From: Pseudomonadota bacterium
Lineage (GTDB): Bacteria; Pseudomonadota; Gammaproteobacteria; Burkholderiales; Rhodocyclaceae
Assembly (NCBI GenBank): GCA_018241725.1
Contig: JAFEDI010000078.1
Span: forward strand, 180,204 to 244,203
Reading direction: 5' to 3'
Length of the DNA stretch: 64,000 nt
In this document: one piece after another, positions 36,045 to 45,746 of the stretch
How positions within the stretch are numbered: position 1 is the first letter of the stretch
How the letters are laid out: each line of letters opens with the position of its first letter
Notes under the pieces: model-generated
The model's input: the letters and a program-made list of their open reading frames with translations, nothing else
Databases searched by the model: none
What the model was told of the DNA's origin: nothing
Made by a program: the position numbers and the translations under genes

Positions 36045-36499
36045 AACACCACCATCTGCTGTTGCTCGTACATCTTGCCGGCGTGATCGTCTGGGTCGGC
36101 GGCATGGCTTTCGCCCATTTCTGTCTCCGCCCGTCCGCGATGCAGCTACCGCCGGCCCAGCGCCTGAGCCTGTGGCACGGGGTCTTCGGGCGCTTCTTCC
36201 CGATCGTGTGGGGCGCCATTGCGGCCATCGTCCTGTCCGGCTTCGCGATGTTGCTGGAAGTTGGCTTCGCTCAGGCGCCGCGTTCCTGGCACATGATGGC
36301 CGGCGTGGGATCGGTGATGATGGTGATCTTCGCGAGCATCTGGTTCGGCCCCTGGCAGGCGTTCAAGGCGGCCGTGACCGCGGAGAGCTGGGCCCAGGGT
36401 GCGCAGGCGCTCAACGCGATCCGCCAGCGGGTGATCGTCAACCTCGTGCTGGGGACGCTGACCGTCGCCCTCGCCACGGTCGGTCTGGCCTTCTCGTGA
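36041..36499 (+). CDS. CopD-like integral membrane protein
   Basis: This 152-residue protein has four predicted transmembrane helices (near 5-25, 50-72, 85-105 and 130-150), with conserved histidines early in helix 1 and just after it. The pattern [14 protein letters not shown] and IWFGPW resembles CopD-family membrane proteins that may bind copper or heme. ATGA overlap links it to rnhB and a GTGA overlap to the next gene. Substrate and role are not shown by the sequence. Confidence 0.75.
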   Translation: MKHHHLLLLVHLAGVIVWVGGMAFAHFCLRPSAMQLPPAQRLSLWHGVFGRFFPIVWGAIAAIVLSGFAMLLEVGFAQAPRSWHMMAGVGSVMMVIFASIWFGPWQAFKAAVTAESWAQGAQALNAIRQRVIVNLVLGTLTVALATVGLAFS

Positions 36500-37281
36500 A
36501 GCAGATCAGCTCGCGGGACAACCCGACCATCAAGCACCTGCACGCGCTGGCGACGTCGGCGCGGGACCGGCGCAAGGGAGGGCGGACGTTGCTCGATGGC
36601 GCGCATCTGTTCGGTGTTGCGCTGGAGCGCGGCGTCGATGTGTTGCAGATCGTCGTCAGCGAGAGCGGGCGTCGGCAGGCGGAGATCGAAGCGCTCCTGG
36701 AGCGCTGCCCGTCCGAGCGGCAGATCGAGGTGCCGGATCGCCTTTTTGCCCACATCAGCCCGGTGGATACGCCTAGCGGCGTGATCGCGGTGGTCGCCGT
36801 TCCGGCTGAGGAGGATGGGCGCCCGATCGTCGATAGCTGCGTGCTGCTCGACGGGGTTCAGGACCCCGGCAATCTCGGCACCATCCTGCGCACTGCGGCA
36901 GCGGTTGCGGTGAAGGACATACTCCTCACCCCCGGCTGTGCCCAGGCCTGGTCGCCCCGCGTGCTGCGTGCAGCGATGGGGGCGCACTTTGGATTGCAGA
37001 TCCGTGAAGGTGTGGATGCTGCGGCCGCTCTGGAGGCCTTTCCCGGTGCGGTCCTGGCGGCGGATCTGCGGGACGCCACCGAGCTCTACGATCTGGACCT
37101 GCGCGGTCCGGTGGCCTGGCTGTTTGGTTCGGAGGGGCAGGGGCTGTCCGCCGAGGTGGCGGCGCTGGCCACCCGCCGCGTGCTGATCCCGATGCCGGGT
37201 GGCATGGAGTCCCTCAACGTAGGAGTGGCGGCTGGCGTGTGCCTGTTCGAGCAACTGCGCCAGCGGCGCTCGGCGGGGTAG
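36496..37281 (+). CDS. SpoU/TrmH-family RNA 2'-O-methyltransferase (RlmB-like)
   Basis: This 261-residue SPOUT methyltransferase has an N-terminal substrate-binding domain and the three knot motifs LLDGVQDPGNLGTILRTA, WLFGSEGQGLS and IPMPGGMESLNVGVAAG. It would methylate rRNA or tRNA ribose using SAM; the target base cannot be assigned. The start GTG 36496 overlaps the CopD-like stop as GTGA. The stop abuts the bioD stop from the other strand with no intervening base. Confidence 0.9.
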   Translation: MKQISSRDNPTIKHLHALATSARDRRKGGRTLLDGAHLFGVALERGVDVLQIVVSESGRRQAEIEALLERCPSERQIEVPDRLFAHISPVDTPSGVIAVVAVPAEEDGRPIVDSCVLLDGVQDPGNLGTILRTAAAVAVKDILLTPGCAQAWSPRVLRAAMGAHFGLQIREGVDAAAALEAFPGAVLAADLRDATELYDLDLRGPVAWLFGSEGQGLSAEVAALATRRVLIPMPGGMESLNVGVAAGVCLFEQLRQRRSAG

Positions 37282-37956
37282 TCAGTCGGGTAGTTTAAGG
37301 CCGGCGATGCTGGCTGCCGCTGCGGCGTCATGGTCGGCGCGGAACGGCAGGACGCCCAACAGGGGGATGGGCAGGCGGCGGGTCAGGGCTTCCAGGTTCT
37401 GTTCGAAACGCAGCATGGCCGGATCCACCTGATTGGCGATCCAGCCGGCGAGCCGCAGACCGCGCGCCTGGATCGCCTCGGCGGTGAGCAGGGCGTGGCT
37501 GATGCAGCCGAGCTTCATGCCCACCACCAGGATTACCGGCAGGCCCAGGTGCTGGGCCCAGTCGGCGGTGTCGAAATCGTCGCCCAGCGGCACGCGGAAA
37601 CCGCCGACGCCTTCCACCAGCACCAGCTCGGCCTGAGTACGGAGTGCCTGGAAGGCTGTGTCGATTCTGGCCGGATCGATGGTCACGCCTTCTTCTGCCG
37701 CCGCGATGTGCGGTGCGATCGGGCTGGCCAGGCTGTAGGGGTTGAGCAGTGCCAGGCCCGGGTCGAAACTGCCCGCGGCGCGCAGGCGGGCCGCATCTTC
37801 GTTGAGGAATTCACCATCGACCATCTCCGCGCCAGCGGCGATCGGCTTCATGCCGACAGCGCGCAGGCCGAGCGCGCGGGCGGCGTGGAGGAGGGCACAG
37901 GTGGCGAAGGTCTTGCCGATTTCAGTATCGGTGCCGGCAATGAAGTAGGCGCTCAT
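37282..37956 (-). CDS. bioD: Dethiobiotin synthetase
   Basis: BioD forms the ureido ring of dethiobiotin from DAPA, CO2 and ATP. The 224-residue protein shows the P-loop GTDTEIGKT (8-16), KPIAAGAE, and EGVGGFRVPLGDD. ATG 37956 overlaps the bioC stop as ATGA; longer upstream reading is inside bioC. It is the last gene of the bioA-F-H-C-D run; bioB is not in the window. Confidence 0.97.
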   Translation of the reverse strand: MSAYFIAGTDTEIGKTFATCALLHAARALGLRAVGMKPIAAGAEMVDGEFLNEDAARLRAAGSFDPGLALLNPYSLASPIAPHIAAAEEGVTIDPARIDTAFQALRTQAELVLVEGVGGFRVPLGDDFDTADWAQHLGLPVILVVGMKLGCISHALLTAEAIQARGLRLAGWIANQVDPAMLRFEQNLEALTRRLPIPLLGVLPFRADHDAAAAASIAGLKLPD

Positions 37957-38732
37957 TTCTTTTCTGCAATCAACCAGTAGGTATCGTAGGACGCCGGCAG
38001 GCCGGCGGGGGTCCGGTAAGCCTCGTAGGCGGTACTGAGGCGGCCCCAAGCGGCCTTGCCGAGGGTGGCTTGGCGGCGTGGTGCGCCGGTCTGATGGGCC
38101 CCGAGGGTCTTGATGTCGCGCAGTAGGCGGCGCAGGTCGGGTGCCCAGGCGTAGAGGGTATCGCGCTCGGTCTCGACGATCCGCAGGCCGGCGTCCTCGA
38201 TGGCGTCGTCGATGACTTCCGGCGGCTGGAAGCGCAGTACGTGTTCGTGCTGATCCACGTGACGAAAGGCGTCGCGCAGCTCGCCGAGGGTGCCGGGGCC
38301 AAGGGTGGCGATCCACAGCTGGCCGCCGGGGCGCAGGCTGCGTGCGAGTTCCGGGAAGACCTTGCGCGGATGGCACCACTGCAGCGCATAGCTGGACCAC
38401 AGCAGATCCACGCTGGCGTCGGTCAGCGGCAGGCGCTCCATGTCTGCGCACAGCGGTTCGGCCACCCCCGCGGGATGGCGACGTAGCATCGAGGTGGCGA
38501 AATCCAACGCAATCAACTGGGCTGCCGGGAAACGCTGCTTGAGGCCCGGAAGGGCATAGCCAGTGCCGCAGCCTGCATCGACGATGCGGCCGGGTTGCAG
38601 GGGTTGCGCGGCGGCCAGCGCGAACAGGCGGTCGCAGGCACTGCGCTGGACGGCGGCGACCGCGTCGTAGGCGTCGGCGGCCTTGTCGAAGGCGGCACGG
38701 ACTGCGTTCTTTGGGGCGGGGGCGTCAGTCAA
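37953..38732 (-). CDS. bioC: Malonyl-ACP O-methyltransferase BioC
   Basis: BioC methylates the free carboxyl of malonyl-ACP so that fatty acid enzymes can build the pimeloyl chain. The 259-residue protein has SAM motif I VDAGCGTGY, LIALDFATSML and the BioC block SSYALQWCHPRKVFPELARSL. It overlaps bioH by 8 bp and bioD by 4 bp. Confidence 0.94.
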   Translation of the reverse strand: MTDAPAPKNAVRAAFDKAADAYDAVAAVQRSACDRLFALAAAQPLQPGRIVDAGCGTGYALPGLKQRFPAAQLIALDFATSMLRRHPAGVAEPLCADMERLPLTDASVDLLWSSYALQWCHPRKVFPELARSLRPGGQLWIATLGPGTLGELRDAFRHVDQHEHVLRFQPPEVIDDAIEDAGLRIVETERDTLYAWAPDLRRLLRDIKTLGAHQTGAPRRQATLGKAAWGRLSTAYEAYRTPAGLPASYDTYWLIAEKK

Positions 38733-39459
38733 GGGTGAAGCCCTCGATCAGCGTCGCGCACTCCTCCGGGCGCGACAGGAAGGGGGCATGGCCGCACTGG
38801 CCGAACACTGTCAGGCGCGCATCGGGCAGCGTGTCGGCCAGCCATTCCGCGGCGGCCACTGGCATCAACTTGTCTTCGCGGCCGTGGAGCAGACGGACCG
38901 GCTGGCGGACTTCGGGGGCAACCGCGCGCAGGTCGGTCTCGGCGAGCAGGCGCAGGCCGTCGGCGAGCGCGGACTTGTGGGTGTCGTCGGCCGTCGTGAG
39001 GCTGTTGCCCAGCGCCGCAGCAACCACCTTGCGGGCGTTGTCGCCGAGGCTCTGCAGCGCCACGAAGCGGCGCTGCGTGGCGTCCGGTGTGGCGTCGAAC
39101 TCTTGGCGGAAGCTGGTTAGCGTCGTGCCCGGCAGTGCGGCTGGCCAATCGTCAGCCTGAATGAAGCGCGGCGAGGCGCCGATCAGCACCAGCCTGGCTA
39201 CGCGTTCCGGGTTCTGTCGGGCGAGATACAGTGCGAGCTGGGCGCCGAGGGACCATCCGACGAGAACGGCGCCTTCCGGTATGCGGGAGAGCAGGGCGTC
39301 CGCCCATTCGTTCAGGCTGGGCCCGACCGGGGCAGCGCCACCGTGACCCGGCAGATCGGGGGTATGCAGCGTGAAGGTGCCGGACAGCGTTGCGGCCAGC
39401 GGTTTCCAGACTGCCGAGGACAGGCCCCAGCCGTGCAGCAGGACGAGATCACGGCTCAT
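38725..39459 (-). CDS. bioH: Pimeloyl-ACP methyl ester carboxylesterase BioH
   Basis: BioH removes the methyl group that BioC adds, releasing pimeloyl-ACP. The 244-residue alpha/beta hydrolase has the nucleophile S70 in VGWSLGAQ, D196 in GREDKLMP and H224 in CGHAPFLS, with the oxyanion LHGWG near the N-terminus. It lies between bioF and bioC with 4-bp and 8-bp overlaps. Confidence 0.95.
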   Translation of the reverse strand: MSRDLVLLHGWGLSSAVWKPLAATLSGTFTLHTPDLPGHGGAAPVGPSLNEWADALLSRIPEGAVLVGWSLGAQLALYLARQNPERVARLVLIGASPRFIQADDWPAALPGTTLTSFRQEFDATPDATQRRFVALQSLGDNARKVVAAALGNSLTTADDTHKSALADGLRLLAETDLRAVAPEVRQPVRLLHGREDKLMPVAAAEWLADTLPDARLTVFGQCGHAPFLSRPEECATLIEGFTLD

Positions 39460-40640
39460 GCCTGGCCACCTTCCAGGCGAAGGAGGACAGCGACGAGGCG
39501 ATCCACCTGTTCCTCGCTATGCGCAGCAGACAGCACGATGCGCAGGCGTGCGGCACCCTTCGGCACCGTTGGCGGCCGGATCGCGGGTACCCACAGGCCT
39601 TGGGCGTCGAGGGCGCGGGAAACGGCCAGCGTCTCATGGTTGTCACCGATGACGACGGGCTGGATCGGGGTGTCGGACGGCAGCAACTGCCAGCGCTTCA
39701 GCGCCAGCCCAGTCTTGAAGCGGGCGATCAGGGCCTGCAGGTGGGCGCGGCGGGCATCGCCATGTTCGATCAGGTCGATGGCCGTCAGCAGTGCGTCGGC
39801 GAGCAGCGGCGGGGCGCCAGTGGTGAAGATGTAGCTGCGCGTCTTGTTGAGCAGCCAGTCGATGACATTGCGTTGTCCGGCAACGAAGGCTCCGGACACG
39901 CCGGCGGCTTTGCCGAGGGTGCCCATGTAGATCAGGCGCGGCGAGCTCAGGCCGAAGTGAGCGAGGCAGCCGCGGCCTTGCGGGCCCAGCACGCCGAAGC
40001 CGTGGGCGTCGTCCACCAGCAGCCAGGCCTTGTGCGCCTCCGCCAGTGCGAGCAATTCGCGCAGCGGCGCGATGTCGCCGTCCATGCTGAACACGCCGTC
40101 GGTGACGATCAGCTTGCGCGGTGCGGTGGAGGTTTGCAGGCGGGCCGCCAGGGCCTGGATGTCACAGTGGGGATAGCGGATCAGCTCGGCGCGGGACAGC
40201 AAGGCACCGTCCACCAGCGAAGCGTGGTTCACCTTGTCGGCGAAGATTGCGTCGCCACGGCCGACCAGGGCTGGCATGACGCCGATGTTGGCCATGTAGC
40301 CGGTGGAGAAATACAGCGCTTCGTCCATGCCGACAAAGGTGGCAAGGCGGGCTTCCAGCGTTTCGTGGGCGGCGTAGTGGCCGCTGACCAGGTGGGAGGC
40401 GCCGGAGCCGACGCCCCAGCGGTCGACCCCCCGGTGGGCCGCATCGGCCAGCGTGGGTTCGGCGGCCAGGCCCAGGTAGTCGTTGGAGCAGAAGGCGGTG
40501 ACCGCATCCTCTCGGTCGGCGAGGCGGGTGTCCGGGCGACAGGGGGTGGTGACGATGCGCCGACGGCGGCGCAGGCCGGCGGCGTCGAGTTCGGCGAGAC
40601 CGGCGTCCAGTTCGTCGAGCGGATCGGGATACTCAGGCAA
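39456..40640 (-). CDS. bioF: 8-amino-7-oxononanoate synthase
   Basis: BioF condenses pimeloyl-ACP with alanine to make KAPA. The 394-residue PLP enzyme has the Schiff-base lysine K244 in [12 protein letters not shown], the CSNDYLGLA substrate block and [11 protein letters not shown]. It overlaps bioA by 8 bp and bioH by 4 bp. Confidence 0.97.
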   Translation of the reverse strand: MPEYPDPLDELDAGLAELDAAGLRRRRRIVTTPCRPDTRLADREDAVTAFCSNDYLGLAAEPTLADAAHRGVDRWGVGSGASHLVSGHYAAHETLEARLATFVGMDEALYFSTGYMANIGVMPALVGRGDAIFADKVNHASLVDGALLSRAELIRYPHCDIQALAARLQTSTAPRKLIVTDGVFSMDGDIAPLRELLALAEAHKAWLLVDDAHGFGVLGPQGRGCLAHFGLSSPRLIYMGTLGKAAGVSGAFVAGQRNVIDWLLNKTRSYIFTTGAPPLLADALLTAIDLIEHGDARRAHLQALIARFKTGLALKRWQLLPSDTPIQPVVIGDNHETLAVSRALDAQGLWVPAIRPPTVPKGAARLRIVLSAAHSEEQVDRLVAVLLRLEGGQA

Positions 40641-41964
40641 GGCTGGCCTCCAGGGCGGCAGCGCAGCGGCTGGCGAGGAAGTGGATCTCGTCGTCGCCGA
40701 GGATGTAGGGGGGCATGGTGTAAACGGTATTACCGATCGGGCGCAGCAGAAGTTCCCGTTGCAGGGCTTCGGCGAAGAAGCGGCGGGAGAAGCCCGCCGG
40801 TGTGTCGGTCACGTCGAACGCCAGGATCATGCCCTGCTGGCGCAGATGGCGGACTGCCGCATGGCCGCCGACGGCACTCTGGAAAGCCTCGCCGATGCGC
40901 TGGGACTTGATGCGGTTGGCGGCAATCACGTCGTCCTGCGCGAAGATGTCGAGGGTCGCCAGCGCCGCGCGGCAGGCCAGCGGGTTACCGGTGTAGGAGT
41001 GGGAGTGCAGGAAGCCGCGGGCAGTGTCGTCGTCGTAGAAGGCGTCGAAGACAGTGTCTGTGGTGAGGACGATGGACAGGGGCAGGTAGCCGCCGGAGAT
41101 GCCCTTCGACAGCAGCAGGAAGTCCGGCCAGATGCCGGCCTGCTCGCAGGCGAAGAAGCTGCCGCTGCGCCCGCAGCCGACGGCGATCTCGTCGGCCACC
41201 AGATGCACCTGATAGCGGTCGCACAGGGCGCGGGCCAAGCGCAGGTATTCCGGGTCGTACATGACCATGCCGGAGGCGCCCTGGACCAGCGGCTCGACGA
41301 TCAGCGCGGCAGTCTCGTCGGCGTGCTCGGCCAGGTGGGCTTCCAGCGCGGCGGCGGCGCGGCGGGCCACGTCGGCGGCCGTTTCACCGGCTTCGGCGAG
41401 GCGTGCGTCGGGCGTCGGCACGCAGGTGCCGCCACGCACCAGCGGGGCGTAGGCGTCGCGGAAGATCGCCACGTCGGTGACGGCCAGCGCGCCGACGGTT
41501 TCGCCGTGATAGCTGCCGGTCAGGCTGACGAAGCGGTTCTTGGCGGGGCGGCCGGTGTTGCGCCAGTAATGGACGCTCATCTTGAGGGCGATCTCGGTGG
41601 CCGAGGCGCCGTCGGAGGCGTAGAAGGCGTGGCCGAGCCGGTGGCCGGTGAGGGCGGCCAGGCGTTCGGACAGCTCGACCACCGGCTCATGGGTGAAGCC
41701 GGCCAGCAGCACGTGCTCAAGGGTGTCGAGCTGGGCCTTGAGGGCAGCGCCGATGCGCGGATTGGCGTGGCCGAACAGATTGACCCACCAGGAGCTGATG
41801 CCGTCCAGGTAGCGCTTGCCATCCATGTCGTACAGCCAGGCGCCTTCACCGCGCTTGATGGGAATCAGCGGCAGTTGCTCATGGTGCTTCATCTGGGTGC
41901 ACGGATGCCAGACGGCGGACAGGGAGCGGGCGAGGAACTCGCTGTTGCGGGTGTTGGACGACAT
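40633..41964 (-). CDS. bioA: Adenosylmethionine-8-amino-7-oxononanoate aminotransferase
   Basis: BioA transaminates KAPA to DAPA using SAM as amino donor. The 443-residue PLP enzyme starts [25 protein letters not shown], has the substrate motif [11 protein letters not shown], the [12 protein letters not shown] loop and the lysine in [18 protein letters not shown] 41964 gives the family N-terminus; an upstream open frame is not homologous. It is first in the biotin run, so a promoter should lie in 41965-42073. Confidence 0.97.
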   Translation of the reverse strand: MSSNTRNSEFLARSLSAVWHPCTQMKHHEQLPLIPIKRGEGAWLYDMDGKRYLDGISSWWVNLFGHANPRIGAALKAQLDTLEHVLLAGFTHEPVVELSERLAALTGHRLGHAFYASDGASATEIALKMSVHYWRNTGRPAKNRFVSLTGSYHGETVGALAVTDVAIFRDAYAPLVRGGTCVPTPDARLAEAGETAADVARRAAAALEAHLAEHADETAALIVEPLVQGASGMVMYDPEYLRLARALCDRYQVHLVADEIAVGCGRSGSFFACEQAGIWPDFLLLSKGISGGYLPLSIVLTTDTVFDAFYDDDTARGFLHSHSYTGNPLACRAALATLDIFAQDDVIAANRIKSQRIGEAFQSAVGGHAAVRHLRQQGMILAFDVTDTPAGFSRRFFAEALQRELLLRPIGNTVYTMPPYILGDDEIHFLASRCAAALEASLA

Positions 41965-42073
41965 GGTGGTTTCTGCTGCGACGGAAGTGAAAAGTGGAGC
42001 GGCCAGGGTCGGCGGCTCCACTCGGGTGCCCGGTGCCTTCGCGACACCGGTCGATTGCGTGGACTGCGTAGTC

Positions 42074-43396
42074 TTAATACGAGTAGATGGTGGAACCACC
42101 GGAGCCCACAGCGGTATAGATGTTCTGGGCACGTATCGCACCGTACATGGTTGCGCCCGGAGTCCCGCTGGTGCGCTGGGTCCAGCCGCCCGTGCCATCG
42201 AGCTCACGCGTGTAGACGGCGCCATTGGCGCCAAGAGCTACCAAGCGAGAGCCAACGGAGGCGGTGTACAGGGTGGCGCCCAGAGATGCGCTCGTCCACA
42301 ACGCGCCATCGGTGCTGGTGAGCACCGTACCATCGGCACCCACCGCGATGTAGTAGTAGGTGGTGGTGCTGTCGACGGTCTGGCTACCGGAGGACACCGA
42401 GGTCAGGTCGCCCGATTGGGTGCTGACCGTCCAGGTGTTTACATCTGTAGCGGTGAGTACCTTGCCGTTGCTGCCGACGGCTACCCAGATGCCGTTGTTG
42501 TATGTGACGCCGCGCAGGGTGATACCGCTGATGTCCTGGCTGATGGACGTCGGCGTGCTCCACGACGTGCCGTTGGTCGATAAACGGATCGTGCCATTGT
42601 CGCCGACGGCCACCAGCGTGGAACCGTTGGTGGCGATGGCGTTGAAGGTGTTCGCCGTGCCCGTGGTGGAACTGCCGAGGGTCGTCCAGTTGTTGATGTC
42701 GGAACTGTAGACGACGTTTCCACCGGTGCCGACAGCATAGTAGTTGCCCAGACCGCTGGCGTAGACAACTGCTTTCAGGTCGATGGAGGACGACACGCCG
42801 GTACCGGTCGGGGTGATCCAGTTGAGCTTGGACGTGGAGCGATAGATCCGGTCGGCATCGGTGTCCGGCGTGTTGTAGATGCTGCCGCCATCGCCCACCG
42901 CCACGTAGGAATTGTTGCTCGAACTGCCGATTGCACGCCCGAAGGCGATACCGCGCAGTGTCTTGCTGCCGAGGGTTGCGCCAGCCGGCCAGTTATCGCC
43001 GCTAAGGCGGGGAGTCGCAGTGACGGGCGTCGAGCCTGGGCCGCCAGGGCCGCCGTTGGTGCGGCCGTTGAGTGTGAGGGCGTAAATTGTTCCATTGACG
43101 AGCGCTGCCGAGCGGTCGTCCATGTTCAGCAGATAAGGGGAACCCACGCTGAGCTTGAAGCTGGCTGTCTTGTCCCCCGGATTGACGGTTGTCGTTCCGG
43201 TGTTGAACCACAGCCAGTACTCCACGCCGGAAGCTTGGTCCCAGGTGATGAAGATTTGTTGATCACCTGCCACCGCCGTGACATTAGTCGGAGCGGACGA
43301 AGAACTGCCACCGCCACCACAGGCGGAAAGAACGGCAGCACTGAGAGTTGCAGTGAGGAGCAGTCGGCGTCGGGGGAGGAACATGGAGTTGGCCAT
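42074..43396 (-). CDS. Predicted lipoprotein with seven AVG-type repeats (beta-propeller candidate)
   Basis: I do not recognise a characterised homologue. The 440-residue precursor has a basic N-terminus (FLPRRRLLL), a hydrophobic stretch and a lipobox LSAC|GGGG with acylated C26, then a Ser/Gly linker and an FN3-like stretch (about 36-112). Seven copies of an AVG-x-x-G motif follow, at 166, 221, 263, 306, 351, 387 (ALG) and 429, many trailed by an S-x-D-x-x-x-W segment. This spacing of 36-55 residues suggests a seven-bladed propeller at the cell surface or periplasm. M5 (43384) is an alternative start. It lies between ppk and bioA, sharing a strand with both. Confidence 0.8.
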   Translation of the reverse strand: MANSMFLPRRRLLLTATLSAAVLSACGGGGSSSSAPTNVTAVAGDQQIFITWDQASGVEYWLWFNTGTTTVNPGDKTASFKLSVGSPYLLNMDDRSAALVNGTIYALTLNGRTNGGPGGPGSTPVTATPRLSGDNWPAGATLGSKTLRGIAFGRAIGSSSNNSYVAVGDGGSIYNTPDTDADRIYRSTSKLNWITPTGTGVSSSIDLKAVVYASGLGNYYAVGTGGNVVYSSDINNWTTLGSSTTGTANTFNAIATNGSTLVAVGDNGTIRLSTNGTSWSTPTSISQDISGITLRGVTYNNGIWVAVGSNGKVLTATDVNTWTVSTQSGDLTSVSSGSQTVDSTTTYYYIAVGADGTVLTSTDGALWTSASLGATLYTASVGSRLVALGANGAVYTRELDGTGGWTQRTSGTPGATMYGAIRAQNIYTAVGSGGSTIYSY

Positions 43397-43446
43397 CGAG
43401 AAATGGATTGAATTCGCGATTTTACAACACGCCAGCCGCCATGCTC

Positions 43447-43480
43447 CTCCCGCATTCCGTTATCGACGGGAATGCGGGAG
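43447..43480. other. 12-bp inverted repeat downstream of ppk
   Basis: CTCCCGCATTCC (43447-43458) and GGAATGCGGGAG (43469-43480) form a perfect 12-bp stem with a 10-nt loop, between the ppk stop and the lipoprotein gene. There is no T-run on either strand, so it may act as a Rho-independent-like stop, an mRNA 3'-end stabiliser or a protein site. Confidence 0.5.
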
Positions 43481-43498
43481 TGTTTGCAACGAGCCGGA

Positions 43499-45586
43499 TC
43501 AGGCGATTGGAACGCCGGCCAGTTCCTTCAGCAGGATTTCCTGCGCCGCGCGGCGGGTCGTGCGGGGATTCTTCTTCCGATAGACGTTGTCGCTATCCAT
43601 TTCCCACGCTTGGCAGTTATCGCCCAGATAAGGGCGCAGGCCTTCCTTGATGACCCGCCGCTTGACCTTCGGGTCGAGGATCGGGAAGGCGACTTCGATG
43701 CGCTTGAAAAAGTTGCGTTCCATCCAGTCCGCGCTCGACATGTAGAGCTTGTCGGCACCATCGGCGCGGAAATAGAAGATCCGGTGGTGCTCCAGGAAAC
43801 GGCCGACGATGGAGCGCACCTGGATGTGCTCGGATAGACCCGGCACGCCGGGCTTCAGGGCGCAGACGCTGCGGGCGATGATGTCGATCTCGACGCCCGC
43901 GCAGGAGGCTTCGTAAAGCGCCTCGATGGTTTCCGGTTCGAGCAGCGCATTGACCTTGACGACGATGCGGCCCTTGCGGCCCGCCCGCGCGATCTCGGCT
44001 TCTTCGCGGATGGCCGCAACCACGTTGGGCTGCAGAGTGAACGGGGCCTGCCACAGGTGTTTGAGTTTGCCCGCCTGGCCGAGCCCGGTGAGCTGCTTGA
44101 AAACCTCGGCGACGTCGGCGCCGATCTCGTCGTTGGCGGTGAGCAGGCCGAAGTCGGTGTAGAAGCGGGTCGTGCGCGGATGGTAATTGCCGGTGCCCAA
44201 GTGGGCATAGCGCTTCAGCTTGCCATCTTCGCGGCGCACCAGCAGCAGGAGCTTGGCGTGGGTCTTGTAGCCGAACACGCCGTACACTACGTGGGCGCCG
44301 ACCTCTTCGAGGCGGGCTGCCCAGCTGATGTTGGCCTCTTCGTCGAAGCGGGCCATCAGCTCCAGCACTACGGTGACTTCCTTGCCCTTCTGGGCGGCGC
44401 GGACGAGGTGCTCCATCAGCACCGAATCGGTGCCGGTGCGATAGACGGTCATCTTCACTGCGACCACGTCGGGGTCATCGGCCGCAGCCTTCAGCAGTTC
44501 GATGACTGGCTCGAAGCTCTGGAACGGGTGGTGCAGCAGGATGTCCTGACGACGCATCGCCGCGAAAATGTTTTCCTGCTTGTCGAGGCCCTTCGGTCGC
44601 GTCGGCAGGAAAGGACGGTACTTGAGATCCGGGCGCTCGACCCAGTCGGGCACTTGGTTCAGGCGCACCGGGTTGACCATGCCGGGAACCCGATAGACAT
44701 CGGCAGGGCCAAGGGCAAACTGCTTCATCAGGAAGTTGGCCATGGCTCCCGAGCAGTTGTCGGCGATCTCCAGGCGCACTGCATCGCCGAAGTGGCGCTG
44801 CTGCAGTTCGCCCTTGAGGCTGGCGCGCAAGTCCTTGACCTCTTCCTCGTCCACAAACATGTCGGAGTTGCGGGTGACCCGGAACTGGTAGCAGCCGAGC
44901 ACGTTCATGCCCTCGAAGAGCTCGCCGACGTGGGCGTGCAGCAGGGAGGACAGGAAGACGAAACCGTAGTCGACGCCAGTCAGCTCCTTCGGCAGGCGGA
45001 TCACGCGGGGCAGGGCACGCGGCGCCTGTACGATGGCGGAGCCGGAGCTGCGGCCGAAGGCGTCGCGGCCTTCCAGCTCGACGGCGAAGTTGAGGCTCTT
45101 GTTGAGTACCCGCGGGAAGGGGTGGGCCGGGTCCAGGCCGATCGGTGTCAGCACCGGCATCACTTCACGCATGAAATAATCCCGCGCCCACAGGTGCTGG
45201 GCGTCGGTCCAGACGCTGCGGCGCAGGAAGACGATGCCTTCGGTGGCGAGGGCCGGCAGGATGGTGTCGTTGAGCAGTGCATACTGCTCGGCGATGATGC
45301 TATGCACCTTGGCACTGATCAGGCTGTGCAGCGCGGATGGGCTCAGGCCGTCAGTGGTTACGGCGTGACTGCCGAGACGCAGTTGCTCCTTCACGCCGGC
45401 GACCCGCACCTCGAAGAACTCGTCCAGGTTGCTGGACACGATGCACAGGAAGCGAAGGCGCTCGAGCAGTGGTACTGTGGGGTCGGCAGCCTGGGCGAGG
45501 ACGCGGCGCTGAAACTGGAGCAGGGAGAGTTCGCGGTTGATGAAGTGATCCGAGTTGAAATGGCGGATATTGTTGGCACGGTGCAT
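43499..45586 (-). CDS. ppk: Polyphosphate kinase 1
   Basis: PPK1 reversibly makes polyphosphate from ATP through a phosphohistidine. The 695-residue protein begins MHRANNIRHFNSDHFINRELSLLQFQRRVL and has the active-site blocks GVFGYKTHAKLLLL, HLGTGNYHP and the C-terminal YMSSADWMERN. ATG 45586 is set by GAGGAGA a few bases upstream. It is divergent from ppx, with PHO-box-like repeats in the shared region. Confidence 0.97.
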   Translation of the reverse strand: MHRANNIRHFNSDHFINRELSLLQFQRRVLAQAADPTVPLLERLRFLCIVSSNLDEFFEVRVAGVKEQLRLGSHAVTTDGLSPSALHSLISAKVHSIIAEQYALLNDTILPALATEGIVFLRRSVWTDAQHLWARDYFMREVMPVLTPIGLDPAHPFPRVLNKSLNFAVELEGRDAFGRSSGSAIVQAPRALPRVIRLPKELTGVDYGFVFLSSLLHAHVGELFEGMNVLGCYQFRVTRNSDMFVDEEEVKDLRASLKGELQQRHFGDAVRLEIADNCSGAMANFLMKQFALGPADVYRVPGMVNPVRLNQVPDWVERPDLKYRPFLPTRPKGLDKQENIFAAMRRQDILLHHPFQSFEPVIELLKAAADDPDVVAVKMTVYRTGTDSVLMEHLVRAAQKGKEVTVVLELMARFDEEANISWAARLEEVGAHVVYGVFGYKTHAKLLLLVRREDGKLKRYAHLGTGNYHPRTTRFYTDFGLLTANDEIGADVAEVFKQLTGLGQAGKLKHLWQAPFTLQPNVVAAIREEAEIARAGRKGRIVVKVNALLEPETIEALYEASCAGVEIDIIARSVCALKPGVPGLSEHIQVRSIVGRFLEHHRIFYFRADGADKLYMSSADWMERNFFKRIEVAFPILDPKVKRRVIKEGLRPYLGDNCQAWEMDSDNVYRKKNPRTTRRAAQEILLKELAGVPIA

Positions 45587-45606
45587 GGGCTCTCCTCTTG
45601 ATCTTC

Positions 45607-45653
45607 TGATTAGGCCCGGAGTATGTGACATTTTTGTTGCATATAGATGACGA
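45607..45653 (-). promoter_or_regulatory. PHO-box-like direct repeats and -10 candidate for ppk
   Basis: Read on the minus strand, three 7-nt elements TCGTCAT, ATGCAAC and ATGTCAC occur at exact 11-bp steps with 4-nt spacers (plus coordinates 45647-45653, 45636-45642, 45625-45631). This is the layout of PhoB half-sites (consensus CTGTCAT with 4-nt A/T spacers); matches are about 5, 4-5 and 6 of 7. A -10-like TAATCA lies at 45607-45612, 12 bp downstream. Phosphate control of ppk is inferred. Confidence 0.45.
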
Positions 45654-45746
45654 TGGCCGCCGAGGCAGGATTGATGCGGGGCGTCGCGCTGCGCGGTGCT
45701 AGAATTTCGAGCTTTCGCGCCGTCTGGCGCCATCTGTGCGTGTTTC

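Noticed and set aside
40483-42321. Plus-strand open frame opposite bioF and bioA (612 codons)
   Set aside because: Antisense to two clear PLP enzymes, with no start signal or motif.
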